Below are positions 24,018 to 34,865 of a stretch of 64,000 nucleotides of DNA, one piece after another (within the stretch, counting starts at the first letter, position 1; each line of letters starts with the position of its first letter). The notes under the pieces were generated by a model. That model worked only from the letters and a program-made list of their open reading frames with translations. It searched no databases and was not told the DNA's origin. The DNA lies in assembly GCA_002179805.1 (NCBI GenBank), contig NAVB01001565.1, positions 1-64,000 of the forward strand, read 5' to 3'. The stretch comes from Acanthamoeba lenticulata (taxonomy: Eukaryota > Discosea > Longamoebia > Acanthamoebidae). Both the position numbers and the translations under genes were made by a program.

Positions 24018-27000
24018 ATGAGGCTGTGGCGAGAAGCAGGCCGAGGGCGCAAAGCCGAAGGCGGTTTAAGCACACGCCAGAGCCAGTTATTGCACGCCCT
24101 GTGGTTGCTCGTGCTCGCGTTCTTGTTCAACAGGATTGCGGTTGCCGCTGGCTATGAAACGCGTTCGTACACCACCTTCCCTTCCCTTCGCTGGCTAGCT
24201 CGCTCTGGCGTCCTGTCTTACGGCGCGTTGGAGCGTCTGTGTATGTGTGTATATGTGTGTGTGTGCAGTGGACGTTTGCCCCAGCGGCTGCCCCTACAGC
24301 TCGGTAGGCCTGGCCCTTACTTTCATTCAGTCCAGTTCGATTGACGCAACCATCAACGTTGCTGCTGGCACTTACACGGATAACCCCGACAATAATGTGC
24401 TGACCAACGTCATCCTCAAGTAAGCACTCGCCTTGCTCTCTATCTAGTTCATTTCAAGTCGCCGTGCTGCTCATGCGTCGATTGAACAGCATCACCGGAA
24501 GAGTGAGCATCTCAGTCGCTAGCGATGGCTATTGGATCAACGTCTTCTGGGAATCAAGCTCACTGACTATACTTGGCAGCGGCAGCCTCTCAATCACATC
24601 TTCCTACGGTACGCGTTGTGCGGGCACTGCGCAGGACCACAACAGCATCTCACTCCATTTGCGGCCGCTACGCTTATCAGGCATCTTCGCCTACAACGCG
24701 AGCGGACTGACGCTGTCGGTGCCGATGACGTTTAACAAAGTATCCGCCACCGGTATCAATGCCTTCTACACCAACTTCGCCCTCAACAGCCCTCTTGCGA
24801 TTGAACTGGTTTCCAACGGAGCCGGTGAGTTTCGGCGCACGCACATAACCCACCCCCGGCGCGCAGAGATCATCATGCCCTAACGGTGGATGTGTTTGGC
24901 CGCAGGCGTGATTGTTTACGATGGCCACTGGCAGCAACAAAACGCAGTGAACATTCTCTGCACAGATTCCTTGTGCGCAGGTCAGCGGCCCTGCACACAT
25001 TCGCTCTTGCTTGAGCTTGGGCTTCTCAACACAATTCACACAGGAGTGCGCATTCTCAAAATGTCTAAGGTTGCGCTCTGGAGCCAAAGGTCGATCCTCT
25101 CCTTCCAAGCGCCGAACTGCACCACCTCGTGCTTTCACAATGTGATCAATATCGGCGATGGCAACGCTTGGATCCAGGAGGGACGGCTCACAGTCAATTG
25201 CACCGGAAACGCGGTTGGTACGGAGGGCGTTTTTGCTGCCGTCCCAGATGAGGAGGTATGCTAGCGCTCACGCATGGCTTGGGGTGAGCAGGGGTTACGC
25301 TTGGCCAGGGCTCCTTGTGGGATCAGGAAGAGACTGTAGACGTGACCCTTGGGGATTCTTCTACTGGTACGTAGTGCATGTCCAACATAGTGCATGTCCG
25401 ACAGTGCATAGAGCAACTCCATCATGCTGCACTATAAATCATCGCTCATCGTCAGTGACACTGTCCGGCCACAATGGAGACAGGTGTGACTCTGAACAAC
25501 GCTACATGGCAACAGAACAACACCGCCAGCTTCCAGTTGAGCTCAAATAGTTATGGTGTGTAATTTGCCACATTCACCCCAGTCACCGCGTCATCCCTCA
25601 TTCGCGAGGCAACACTCCCGCACGACACAAAACACCCACAGGAGTGTTCATCAACCATGTCCAATCGTTCTGGGACGTACGGGGCCAGGCAACGCTGACC
25701 TTGAGCGGGTCAGGCACTGCTGGAGTTAAAAACTTGGACCAAGGCAACGTCTCGGTGAGCTCTTCAGGCAACATAGTCATCAGCGCAACCAACAACGCAT
25801 GTTAGTCAAACCATCATCACCGTCACTCTCTTGCTTCTTCTTCTTCTTCTTCTTGCTCTTCTCTTCTCTCCTTCCTGTGTGCAAGGCGAGTCTGTGGACT
25901 CTTTTCTCATCTCATCTCCTGGGATTGTGGGACGACTGCAGTTGCGGTGGACAATCCACCCAAGTTCAGTTGTTGCTCCACTGCGGAACAGTACACCATC
26001 ACTTGGTCGGCTGGTGACTTCTTCAGTTGTTCGTCACACTACTCCGCTCACTCCTCCACACTCAAGGTGATGCTAACTTGCACTAACTCAACTTCCCAGG
26101 CACTGGGCCTGGTTGTCCTGGCTCGCCGTCACCAACTACCTCGCAAACACCCTCAACAACTCCCACGGTCTCGCGCACTCCAACGCCATCCCCCACCGGT
26201 ATAGAGCCGCCTGCACCCATACTGTCCTGTCTGGCGCATGCACCATCGTGAAGCTGACCTTGAGCGGGTCAACCACTGCGCATGGTCTGTGTCGATGATC
26301 CCCGTCAGTGTCTCCGACGCCCTCGTCGAGCTCCTCACGTTCAAGCACACCCAGCGTGACCAGTAATCCACCCTCTTCGCGTTCACAATGCGCTTGACCA
26401 GTTCTCAGCTCACACGCCATCGGCGTCACGCTTACCCCCCAGTGTCAGTGTCACCGTCACCGTCACCGTCACCGACACCGTCGCCCTCGCCCTCGCCCTC
26501 GCCCTCGCCCTCGCCCTCGCCCTCGCCCTCGCTCTCACCCACGAGTTCTATCTCTAGGTCTCCTTCGCTCTCTACCACAGCTTCACCCTCAGTTTCATCG
26601 TCACTCTCGGCCTCTACTCGTGCGCCTTCGGCGTCGGCGTCGGCGTCGCCAACGTCGTCTCCGGTTTGCGTTGTGGCCACAGTGGACTACACGGTGACAC
26701 CTCTGAGCGCCTCATTCCAACTCGGCAGCACAACCGCGTATGTGTGGGTGTACTTCACGTTCACCGGTCAGAACAGCGGCAGCTCCAACGCGTCGTCGCC
26801 CATCCTGCCTTGCGTCATCAGCAACATCGCCATCGGTTTGTTCCATGTCCTTACTCTATCTGTCTCTCTGTGTCTGTGTGTCTGTGTGTCTGTGTGTATG
26901 TATGTCTGTGTGTATGTGTGGCCATTGCTTGACGAGGGCGCATCTGTGCAATGCTGTCGTGTGCGCTCCAATGGCAGGTGAGACGAGCTGTCCGCTTCAA

Positions 27001-29238
27001 AATCTCATTTGGCCGACATCGAACACCACCGTCAGTTATCACTTCAAGTGCCGCATCGCATCGCCGGCAACCAACGTGTCGGCTGTGCTCTACTCGACTC
27101 TCCCGATCGTCGTCGAGGTCGCCGACCCTCAAGACTCGAGACTGACCCAAACTGTGGTGCCCTCGGATGTCAGGTCCAGCCGCTTTAACTGGCGTACGCA
27201 CTTGTCCTCTGCTCACATATGCGATCAGCGCGCCAAGGCGCGTGCGTGGTTTGAAGAGAACTGACCTCGTTCTTCTTCTTCTCCTGCGCTGCTGCTGCTG
27301 CTGACCCTGCAGTACGCAGTCAGACGCGTGTGCTGATGGCGGTATCTGACTTCAACGTGAGCTCATTTCCGTTGAGTGCTAGGCTTGCGTTCCTCAACGC
27401 CCTGGGCAAAGTTTCGCGAGGTATCGTCATGCCTGGCCTCTGTCGATAAGTGTCGATATGTGCGTGGCCAGAGGGTCTCATCCTGTGGTCATCCTGGGCT
27501 GCACCAGTTGATGCCGCACTGTCGCGCGTGAGCTCAATCACGGGGCAAAACATAGTGGTGCAGCTGTGGGACGCCATGGCTTCAGCAGCCGCCACCATCA
27601 TCGCCAGCAGAGATCGTCTCAGCAATGCTACGGGTACCCCCCGCACCCTCAATCAGCCTTGGATCTGCAAGGTAAGAAGCATCAACAGCTAACCCTCCAA
27701 GGCATGTCTTCTTCTGCGGCGGGCAGGACTCAACATCAAGACAATCACCGACATTGGGTCTGGCATGACGTCATGCGGTGCCGGCATATGCTTGAACGAC
27801 GGCAATTGCGCATCCAACAGATGCGTGTGCACGACGAGCTTCTCCGGCGCCGACTGCTCCGACCTGCGCGTGCCGGACGAAGTGGTCAATCTGCCCAACC
27901 GTTCGTTCGTGGCCAACGCTTCCGAGGCCGCCAACATGGCTCAATCGGTTGTCTCTGCAAACGCCAGGTTCGTCTTTGATTGCTCGCGTGTGCTAGTGCC
28001 ATTGGGCGTTTGGTTTGCTTATGGCGGTTGTTGCGCGTTGCAGTGTCACACTGTCGATGCGATGGAGCGCGTTGGCGACCACGAGAGGCCAGACCTTGGA
28101 CGTCGACGCAACGCGCTTCACCCAGAGTCTTGATTCGTTCAGCCAGGGCGGACTCACCGAGCTCCGCTTCCAGTCGAGCTTTGACGGAGGTGCCACGGTC
28201 TCGTTGACCTCGTTCTCAGTGTCGAGCGAGGACAGGGCGACCACGTTCGCCGGCAACACGTTCACAGTGCCAGCGGGCGCGGTGAAGAACGCGATGGAGT
28301 TCATGGGCCCTCCACCATTCGCGAGCGGCCTCGCGCCAGGCGAGCAGGTCATCATCCAGTTGGCACTGAGCCTCAAAGAGAGCGACAAAGTTGTGCTGTC
28401 GACGTCGCCCGTGCGGTTCGTCGACCTTCTGTCCACAATTCACGGTGAGATTGCTCAACGTTGCAGCTGAGTGTGTGTGTGTATGGTGGGACCTCGGTGA
28501 ACGCGGAACAGGAGCGAGGCAAACCAACATCTGTATTCAGTGAGCATGACACTGTCCAATGGGGCCGTGATCGACCTGCGCTATCTCGATCAAGCCCTCA
28601 TTGATGATGGTACGATCGGTGGCTGTGCTGGTGCAGTTGGTTGTCGATTGCATCATGCGGCCAGACTGAAAGTCTTCTTCGCCGTGCACTCAGTTGTGGT
28701 CGGTATCTCGGTGATGTTCAACTCAACAAGCAAGTCGCTCACCATCACCACACCGCCGTGGAGGTCGACCTGGTCGTACGATCCCGATTTCAACGTTCTC
28801 TTTGGCACAACGCGGAACAGCGAGAACAAAGGCGATAGTTTCCCCGTGGGCGCCGTTGCTGGCGGCGCGGTCGGCGGTACATCCGCCGCTCTTCACGCTC
28901 CGTGCCCACGTGAGAGATCGAGCCCACTCACACGGTAAAGCGCACACCGCGGTATACGTCGAGCAGGAGCCGCGGTGGTGGTGGCTGTCGCACTGGGCAT
29001 TATGCTCGTGGTGGCCTACAGGAACAAGCGCAAGTTCAGAGTGCAGTCGAGCGCGATCAACATCGGCGCTTCGACCATCAGGAGGCATCAAGAGAAAGGG
29101 CAAGACGACAGGGCAGCTGCAGAGTACATCTTGGGTCCGTCGCCGCTGCAGGAGACGGCGGCCGACCAGTGGTACGCGATGGAGGAGTGGAGCAAGTGCG
29201 AACGCAGCGACACCTGCAGGAACTCGCTTTATCAATAG
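24018..29238 (+). CDS. Type I membrane protein: beta-helix, Ser/Pro stalk, EGF-like module, TM
   Basis: Long gene with many small exons. The start ATG at 24018 is followed by a hydrophobic signal anchor (LLHALWLLVLAFLFNRIAVA). The first extracellular exon reads DVCPSGCPYSSVGLALTFIQ, then INVAAGTYTDN, a parallel beta-helix opening that matches the 13-15 kb protein. Successive exons give coil-like units, for example GVTLNNATWQQNNTASFQL, VFINHVQSFWDVRGQATLTL and GNAWIQEGRLTVNCTGNAVG. A Ser/Pro repeat stalk is encoded around 26437-26660. Later exons carry folded ectodomain and an EGF-like motif, GICLNDGNCASNRCVCTTSF, at about 27780-27860. Near 28970 there is a transmembrane segment, VVVAVALGIMLVVAYRNKRK, and a ~75-residue cytoplasmic tail ending RNSLYQ. 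It is probably a surface adhesion or recognition protein; ligand unknown. Exon joins at 25260-25480 and 26050-26440 are uncertain. Confidence 0.75.
26437..26545 (+). repeat. Coding hexanucleotide repeat (Ser-Pro stalk)
   Basis: Tandem repeats of the type TCACCG/CTCGCC encode alternating Ser-Pro in the stalk of the membrane protein. The run of CCCTCG units at about 26483-26532 is nearly perfect, so its length probably varies between strains. Confidence 0.8.
26858..26922 (+). repeat. (TG/TCTG)n microsatellite in an intron
   Basis: A pyrimidine/TG-rich simple repeat (TCTGTGTG-type units) inside an intron of the membrane-protein gene. It starts just after the exon ending in CVISNIAIG. Confidence 0.75.
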
Positions 29239-30327
29239 GGGGCGATCCACCATCGTCACACGCACACGGCCAACCTCCATCGTCATGGCTGAGGGCAATT
29301 GTTTTATTTTTGAAGGCAGGTCGCACTCCTAGCCCCCCCCCCCAAATGTACATAACTCTTCGCGCACAACGTTATTTTACCCACCATGAACTGAGGTAGA
29401 GTGACGACGATACGTTCACACCTGTTCACACTGTTGACGCAGCTCCACAACGGCAATTTGCAGAGGATGGCCGCCTCGACTGGCGCATAGTGCTCGGTCA
29501 CCCTGACCTCGGCTGACAAGCGCATGGCAGTCGTCAAAATAGCGCGGCAAGATTGCCAGTGCTGCTCTGGTTGATTGATTGCAAAAAAAGCGAGAGCCAA
29601 CAAAGCTCGTCTGATCCGTCTTCATCTGCATGACCCCGTGTCATCGGTCTTGACTCGATTGTCAGTCATCTGTTTGTTTGTGTGGAGATCATGGTCGAGC
29701 TATGCTGCCAGTTCGTCCGGTGCCGTGTCTGGGTTGTTGTGCACAGCAGTCATTGCGTGTCGTGCCATCTGAAGCAGATCATAGTGGTAACGTGTCGTGA
29801 GATGCTTGATGCTCTACTCGCGGCCTGCTTTATTGTCGAGATGCGTCGCTTGCTGGAGATCAACGACTGGCCGGTGCTGGCCGAGGTCATAACAGATCGC
29901 CAACAGAATACTCGGCGAGCGATAGGCACCCTTCCGCTCCACACGCCCGAGGCACGCCATCCATCCCCAGCATCCTATTGACAACGAGACCGGCCTCGAT
30001 GTGCTAGTGGACATGCTCGAGCAGGGCGTTCCGCCACTGGCGCCCTACGTGCTTACAACGTTAACCTGCCTGAGCACGGACAACGGTTCGATGTCGAGCT
30101 ACTAATTCAACTGAAATGGCGGAAATGTTTCTCCCTCCACCATGAGCTGCAAGCTGGCCACAAATCAGAGCAGCCCATTGATGTCCTTCCAGCTTCTTCT
30201 TGATGGTTAAGGCTAAAAGGTATCTATTCTCTCAAAAATTAAAAATAAAAATAAAAAAAAGTTGTCTTTGCCGCGATGCTGTTTGGCAGGCTGCGGCACG
30301 GATCCATGTGCCCCCGTATCACATGCC
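29239..30327 (+). pseudogene. Possible degenerate gene fragments next to the transposon
   Basis: This 1.1-kb stretch follows the membrane protein. Two plus-strand pieces look like exons: MLDALLAACFIVEMRRLLEI with NDWPVLAEV at about 29801-29900, then NETGLDVLVDMLEQGVPPLA with PYVLTTLTCLSTDN at about 29975-30090, preceded by a CCCCAG acceptor. The second resembles an alpha-helical (ARM/HEAT-like) repeat. No complete frame, start or stop can be built and neighbouring frames are broken. It may be a decayed gene, or unrelated noncoding DNA with chance open frames. Confidence 0.25.
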
Positions 30328-30331
30328 TTAA

Positions 30332-30356
30332 GGTGAGTTTTACATGCTTTTGCAAG
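30332..30356 (+). repeat. Left terminal inverted repeat
   Basis: 25 bp starting GGTGAGTTTTAC directly after TTAA. It is identical to the reverse complement of 34841-34865, and the match stops sharply after these 25 bases. Confidence 0.93.
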
Positions 30357-30485
30357 TGCAACTGCTTTTATGTCTATCAACTGTCTAAATGTCTACTTTA
30401 GACTGTCTATAGTGGTGTCAATAGTACAACTACATTATGTCTTTGGCAAAGTACATAAACAACTTTTTGTTGCAATGCAAGAAGT

Positions 30486-30985
30486 TTATTCCCTTTCATC
30501 ATCAGTGGAAGAATCTGTAGATTCACAAGCAGAGACCTTGATAGGTTTAGACCACCATCTGGAAAAAGGAATCAGGCATGTGTAAACATGAACCAGACAA
30601 ACAAGAGGAATAATATATGTAGTTGTTTCATGGGGAGGGCAATAGGAATGGTCTCCTTGGTAATGTGACATGTCACTGCACCTGCCTCCACCAGTTTTAC
30701 AACAACAGGCCCCTCATGGAATGGACAAAGGTCATATGCATATGTATATTCAATGATGTGCAAAAGCAAAGCTTTGTTGATGATAGTATTGCTCCACCCA
30801 ACCTTGGCTTGATCAATGGCAGTAGATGGAGTTCTAGAACTAGATTAAAGGGAAAAGCAAGTTCTTCTGTTTGTGAGGTGTTTGGTTGAGGAGAAAGTCA
30901 AAAGCAAGGAAGTCTAAGCCACTAATAAAGCATCAAACATCACTGGAACTCTTTGGTACTATGAACAGCTGTCCTTGCAATTGTT
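30486..30985 (-). CDS. Transposon-encoded leftward gene, 3' exons only
   Basis: Minus-strand exons near the left end of the element. Going downstream they read CHLCEQLQGQLFIVPKSS (near 30930-30985, after a TTGCCCTAG acceptor), then AIDQAKVGWSNTIINKALLL, HIIEYTYAYDLCPFHEGPVV and VKLVEAGAVTCHITKETIPI in one open frame. A short intron and a terminal exon follow, WWSKPIKVSACESTDSSTDD ending ERE, with stop TAA at 30486-30488. The acidic tail and clean stop argue for a real coding end. Upstream exons were not joined with confidence, though an open piece VQLITSYNKAMIGTRTTF lies near 31030-31090. No transposase signature is recognised. The protein may be the transposase or an accessory protein. Confidence 0.45.
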
Positions 30986-31105
30986 CACACAAATGGCACT
31001 AGGGCAACAACAAAACAAAAGTCATGAAGGTGGTTCTTGTGCCAATCATTGCTTTATTATATGAGGTGATCAGCTGCACATGCCATCTGGACTTTTTTTA
31101 GTACT

Positions 31106-31611
31106 CACCCAACTAACCATTGCCCTCTAGCTCCCCAACGACTTCACTATCACCGTCCACCACAACCACAACGACCACGACCATGACCACGACGAACCTG
31201 GTTTGTGGTCGCCCACAACGCCCACAACCACGACCACAACGACCACGACCACAACCACGACGCCTAAAACCACAACCACGACGCCCACAACCACGACCAC
31301 AACCACAAACACACCTGTGGAAGCTTCTCGTCTTTGTCTTGTCCTGGTCGCTCCACTGCAACACAAGCTCGCTCACGGCCATGGCCACGGCATTGAGCTT
31401 GGCCTCACCTCATGTACACCTTGGGTCACGCCCACGACTTGGGTGTGCCTGGTACTCTCCTCCTAGCTCCTCCTTCTTTGTCAACGCGTGTGGCAGTGGC
31501 AGAAGGCAGGAAGAAATGATGAAAGCACTCACCACGGTCTGCCATTCTTCCTCCTCTTCACAGCCACGCGTTCCAATTCGTGCCCTCCCAGCGAAGGTAC
31601 AATTTTGCTTG
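31106..31611. repeat. GC-rich low-complexity block inside the transposon
   Basis: A GC-rich, host-like segment in the AT-rich element. On the plus strand it holds CCACAACCACGACC-type tandem repeats (31150-31320) and stays open in one frame up to a donor-like GAAG|GTACAA at 31611. On the minus strand an exon-like piece ARIGTRGCEEEEEWQTV is followed by GTGAGT. It could be a transposon exon, a captured host fragment or a nested insertion. Coding strand not resolved. Confidence 0.5.
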
Positions 31612-33172
31612 TGTTTAGTATAGTCTTTGCTATTGTTTATATGCTTTGCTGACTAACAGAGTGTCCAGAAAAAAGTGACAATGACACTTCTGTACGAATG
31701 AAGAAAACAATGTACACAACCCAAAAAAAAAAGGTTGCTGAGATGTACATTGTTTTTTCAAGTAGATCCAGTTACAAGTTTCTGAAGATCTGAACTAATA
31801 TGTCCTTGGAGATGCCTGACCTTTCATTAAATGCAAATCCACAAGCCACAACAGAACCAAGTTCATACATGCCACTGCTTTTTGTCCTTTAGGCCAGACC
31901 TCCCAGTTATCATGAGGCCCTGTTGTAAAAAAGTCCCATTGCATTGTGTATAAGTGTAGTAAGGGGTCATGGTGTGTTACTGTATGGTGTGGTGTTGGGA
32001 GAGCAAGGTACTTGCTTACTACAGCATCATGTTTTTGAGTTGGCTAGTCTGAGTGTTCATTGAAGGTGAGCATAAGTGTGGCCAACCAGCAAAAAGCTGA
32101 AGTAGATTTCTTAAAAGATATTAAGTGCAACAAGCAATGACAAAAAGCCCAGCATGAACATATTCTTGTTTTCTGACCAGCAATTGTTGAGATTTGAAAT
32201 CTTGGGCCAAAATGACTGTAGAGGAACAAATGCTTGCCCTGGTAATAGTCAATGAGACCACCAAAAATGTAAGTAAATCAGTTGCCATAATGCATCCAGG
32301 CTTTGGGAACAGGCATGTGAGAGGGCAAGGCAATGGGATTGGAGTAGTCTATAATCAGGCCTATAAAAGTGCTTGGCTGACTCTTGGCTTGCTAGTAGCA
32401 AATCTTTTAAGCCATCCATTCAGCAGAAGCAAGACATAGATGTTGTTGGCATTTCACATGCAGGTCATTTCCTGTTGTTAAAGATAAGTAACTTGACATA
32501 AGGAAAGAATTGATGAACATGGTGAAACATAGCAGAATAAAAAAGGATAGAAACAGTGAAAGAATGAGAGAGGTGGTGCAAAAAGAGTGGATTTGGTGCC
32601 AGGTGAAGCAATAGGCAGGTGAATGTAACCATAAAGCAATTTGTCACCAACCAAATCAAAAAAAAAAACTGAGCCATAAATGAGTGTTTGTTGTAAAAAA
32701 AGAGGGGTTGATGCAGCCAAAAAATAAATGCATAGCAAATCAGCCTCTAAGGTCAAAAAGATCTGCTTTGCTCTTATCTACTTACTCTTGCTAAAGCCAT
32801 GAATCTAAACAAACCTTGAAGATTAATAAAACAAACAGGTGATAGTGATTGAAGTGTGGTGAAGCAACCTTCATAAATCCTTTGATGCACAGGTTAATTC
32901 CATTTACCTTCAATCAAAAAAAAAAAGGTAAACATTTAACACAACAAGCAGACATGGTCTGCACAATGAATGTAGTCCTTTAGCTTTCATTTAAACCTGT
33001 GTAAAAACTAGAACAGGACTCAACATCAGCCAAGGTAAGAGACACCACACAATCATAGGAGCAACAATGATGATGAAGAACATTAGCATGGTGAGCAGAA
33101 GAGAATAAGTTGCGCTGTTTTTTTGGTTGCCACTGCTCAGCTGACCTGAACTTGTGCATTTGTTGTTGGCAG

Positions 33173-34835
33173 TTTGGGGCTGGTAAACTTTGAGACAAGA
33201 TTGGTTCAACTTGACTTGGACCTGGACATAGAGCTAACTGCCCTTGGTGAAGGTGACCCAGCATACAGGGAGGACCAGGATGAGGATCTGGTCAAAAAAA
33301 GCTGGAAGATGCCACACCCATCTCTAAAGGTGATGCTATTTCACTTCTTGCAACCAGAGGAACAAATAAATTGCTTCAACAACCAAGAATTTGGTTTTAT
33401 CATTTTGCTGTTTTCTCCAATGCACATCAGTGTTTTTATTAGCTAATGTTTCCTATTCTATAGAGGCACTTGATTACAACCATCAAGTTGTGGTGTGGCA
33501 TCTGGTCAAAATGCACCAAGGTCAATGGTATTCACCTCAACTGGCTGATTTTCAACCAGATCTGTGGCTTTGAAAACTACATCAATACATACACATTTTT
33601 TTGTTGTGCTAAATGCCTTCAAGAACACTTTCAACCACTACAAAACCAGTTGCCTACCTCAGTTCAAAGTGAAAGGGTCTGACAAGATCAATTTCAAAGC
33701 TTTGTCCAAGTTCCTTATACATATTTTTTAGTATTCATTTTCATCTTGTTCATTGCTCATATTTCTCAATATAGCATATGCAAGAGGGTAAAAATGCACC
33801 CAATCCTGGAAGTCTGGCCAAGTATTTCACTACCTTCCAGGCTCTGACCTAGCACCCAGGGGTTGTTGAATACATGTCACTATATTTTGATATGTATTGG
33901 ATTCTTGTTGTACCAATATGCATCAGATTTTTTACCTTTGTCTGTTCTCCAGGTACATTCAACAACTCAACAACACCTCCACTGCACCAAGCAAGACAAT
34001 CATTACATTAAACATGCTCAATTCAGGCCCCTTCCAGAGCTTGAACAGCAACAAAATGAAGCGCTTGCTTGCCCATTACATCAAGTACTACAGTCAAGCA
34101 AAAAAAAATTCTAATTTTTTGCTGATTTTATCTTGTCACACTCCTTTTTAAAACAGTCTTCCCTTTCATCTACATACAACCTTGCAACTGTGTCACTATT
34201 GCTAGGAAAAACATAGTAATGCAACCAATGGGGGTATTGCTGGCAGTGGGCAGGCATGTGTTCAAGCTTTTGTGGTGCTTTTTGCACTTGGTCTCAGACC
34301 AGAATGTTCATGTACACACCACCACTATGTTTTAAGACACTTTCAAGATTCTTGCTCAATTGCATTCATCTCTCAGTACTCTTTGCAGCAGTTGACAACC
34401 TTCACTGGCTCCACTATTGCCCATCATGAGAGAGTTCTGCAAATCTCCAGCAGGTGTCTTAGGTGATTTTCATGAAAACCAGCTGGAATCCTGCAAAAAA
34501 ACCAGTTTAGGCAATGTGCTGTGCCTGATGCCTTGGGCAGCAAGCTCCTGTTCATGTATCTCATCTTGTTGTCTACACTACTATTGATGAGCACAAAAGC
34601 AGTGTCTGTGCACAGCAAGCTTGCTCTCTCATTCAATACCTTTGTCCACAGCTCTTGCAATCTACCAAGAGACTTCCACTTCAACATCCCACACTCAGCT
34701 TGGGAGAACATGTTGCAAGCTTGGTCTGCTGTTCATCTGCAGCATCAAGAGAGCTACTTGGATGCCTTTGCTTCCCATGTGGAAGAGCTTCAGAATGCTG
34801 AAACTTTGTTTGGCAATGAGTCTGCTGAAGAGTAG
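33173..34835 (+). CDS. Transposon-encoded rightward gene, decayed
   Basis: Plus-strand exon-like pieces that end just before the right inverted repeat. The first, after a TTGGCAG acceptor, is acidic: LVNFETRLVQLDLDLDIELT, then GEGDPAYREDQDEDLV. After an intron comes LITTIKLWCGIWSKCTKVNG with LNWLIFNQICGFENYI. A T-run near 33595-33601 shifts the frame, then VVLNAFKNTFNHYKTSCLPQ continues. Further pieces are YIQQLNNTSTAPSKTIITLN (33955-34090) and a last open frame containing FVHSSCNLPRDFHFNIPHSA and ending LFGNESAEE with stop TAG at 34833-34835. A second frame break occurs in a T-run near 34329. The gene appears inactivated or the breaks are sequence errors. No family is recognised. Confidence 0.45.
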
Positions 34836-34840
34836 TTTTT

Positions 34841-34865
34841 CTTGCAAAAGCATGTAAAACTCACC
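34841..34865 (-). repeat. Right terminal inverted repeat
   Basis: Perfect 25-bp inverted copy of 30332-30356, followed directly by TTAA at 34866-34869. Confidence 0.93.

Noticed and set aside
26432..26680. CRISPR-like spaced repeats in the Ser-Pro stalk
   Set aside because: They are uninterrupted coding hexanucleotide repeats without spacers, in a eukaryotic gene.
30600..30800. Integrase C-terminal-like GPVVVKLVEAGAV segment suggesting a Ginger or Ty3-type integrase
   Set aside because: Only a loose match. No HHCC finger or DDE core was found upstream on the minus strand.
31081..31140. CPSF- or piggyBac-like YNKAMIGT motif in the transposon as proof of a piggyBac transposase
   Set aside because: The resemblance to the piggyBac YNxxMGGVD block is limited to a few residues and lacks GVD, so it is not used to name the element.
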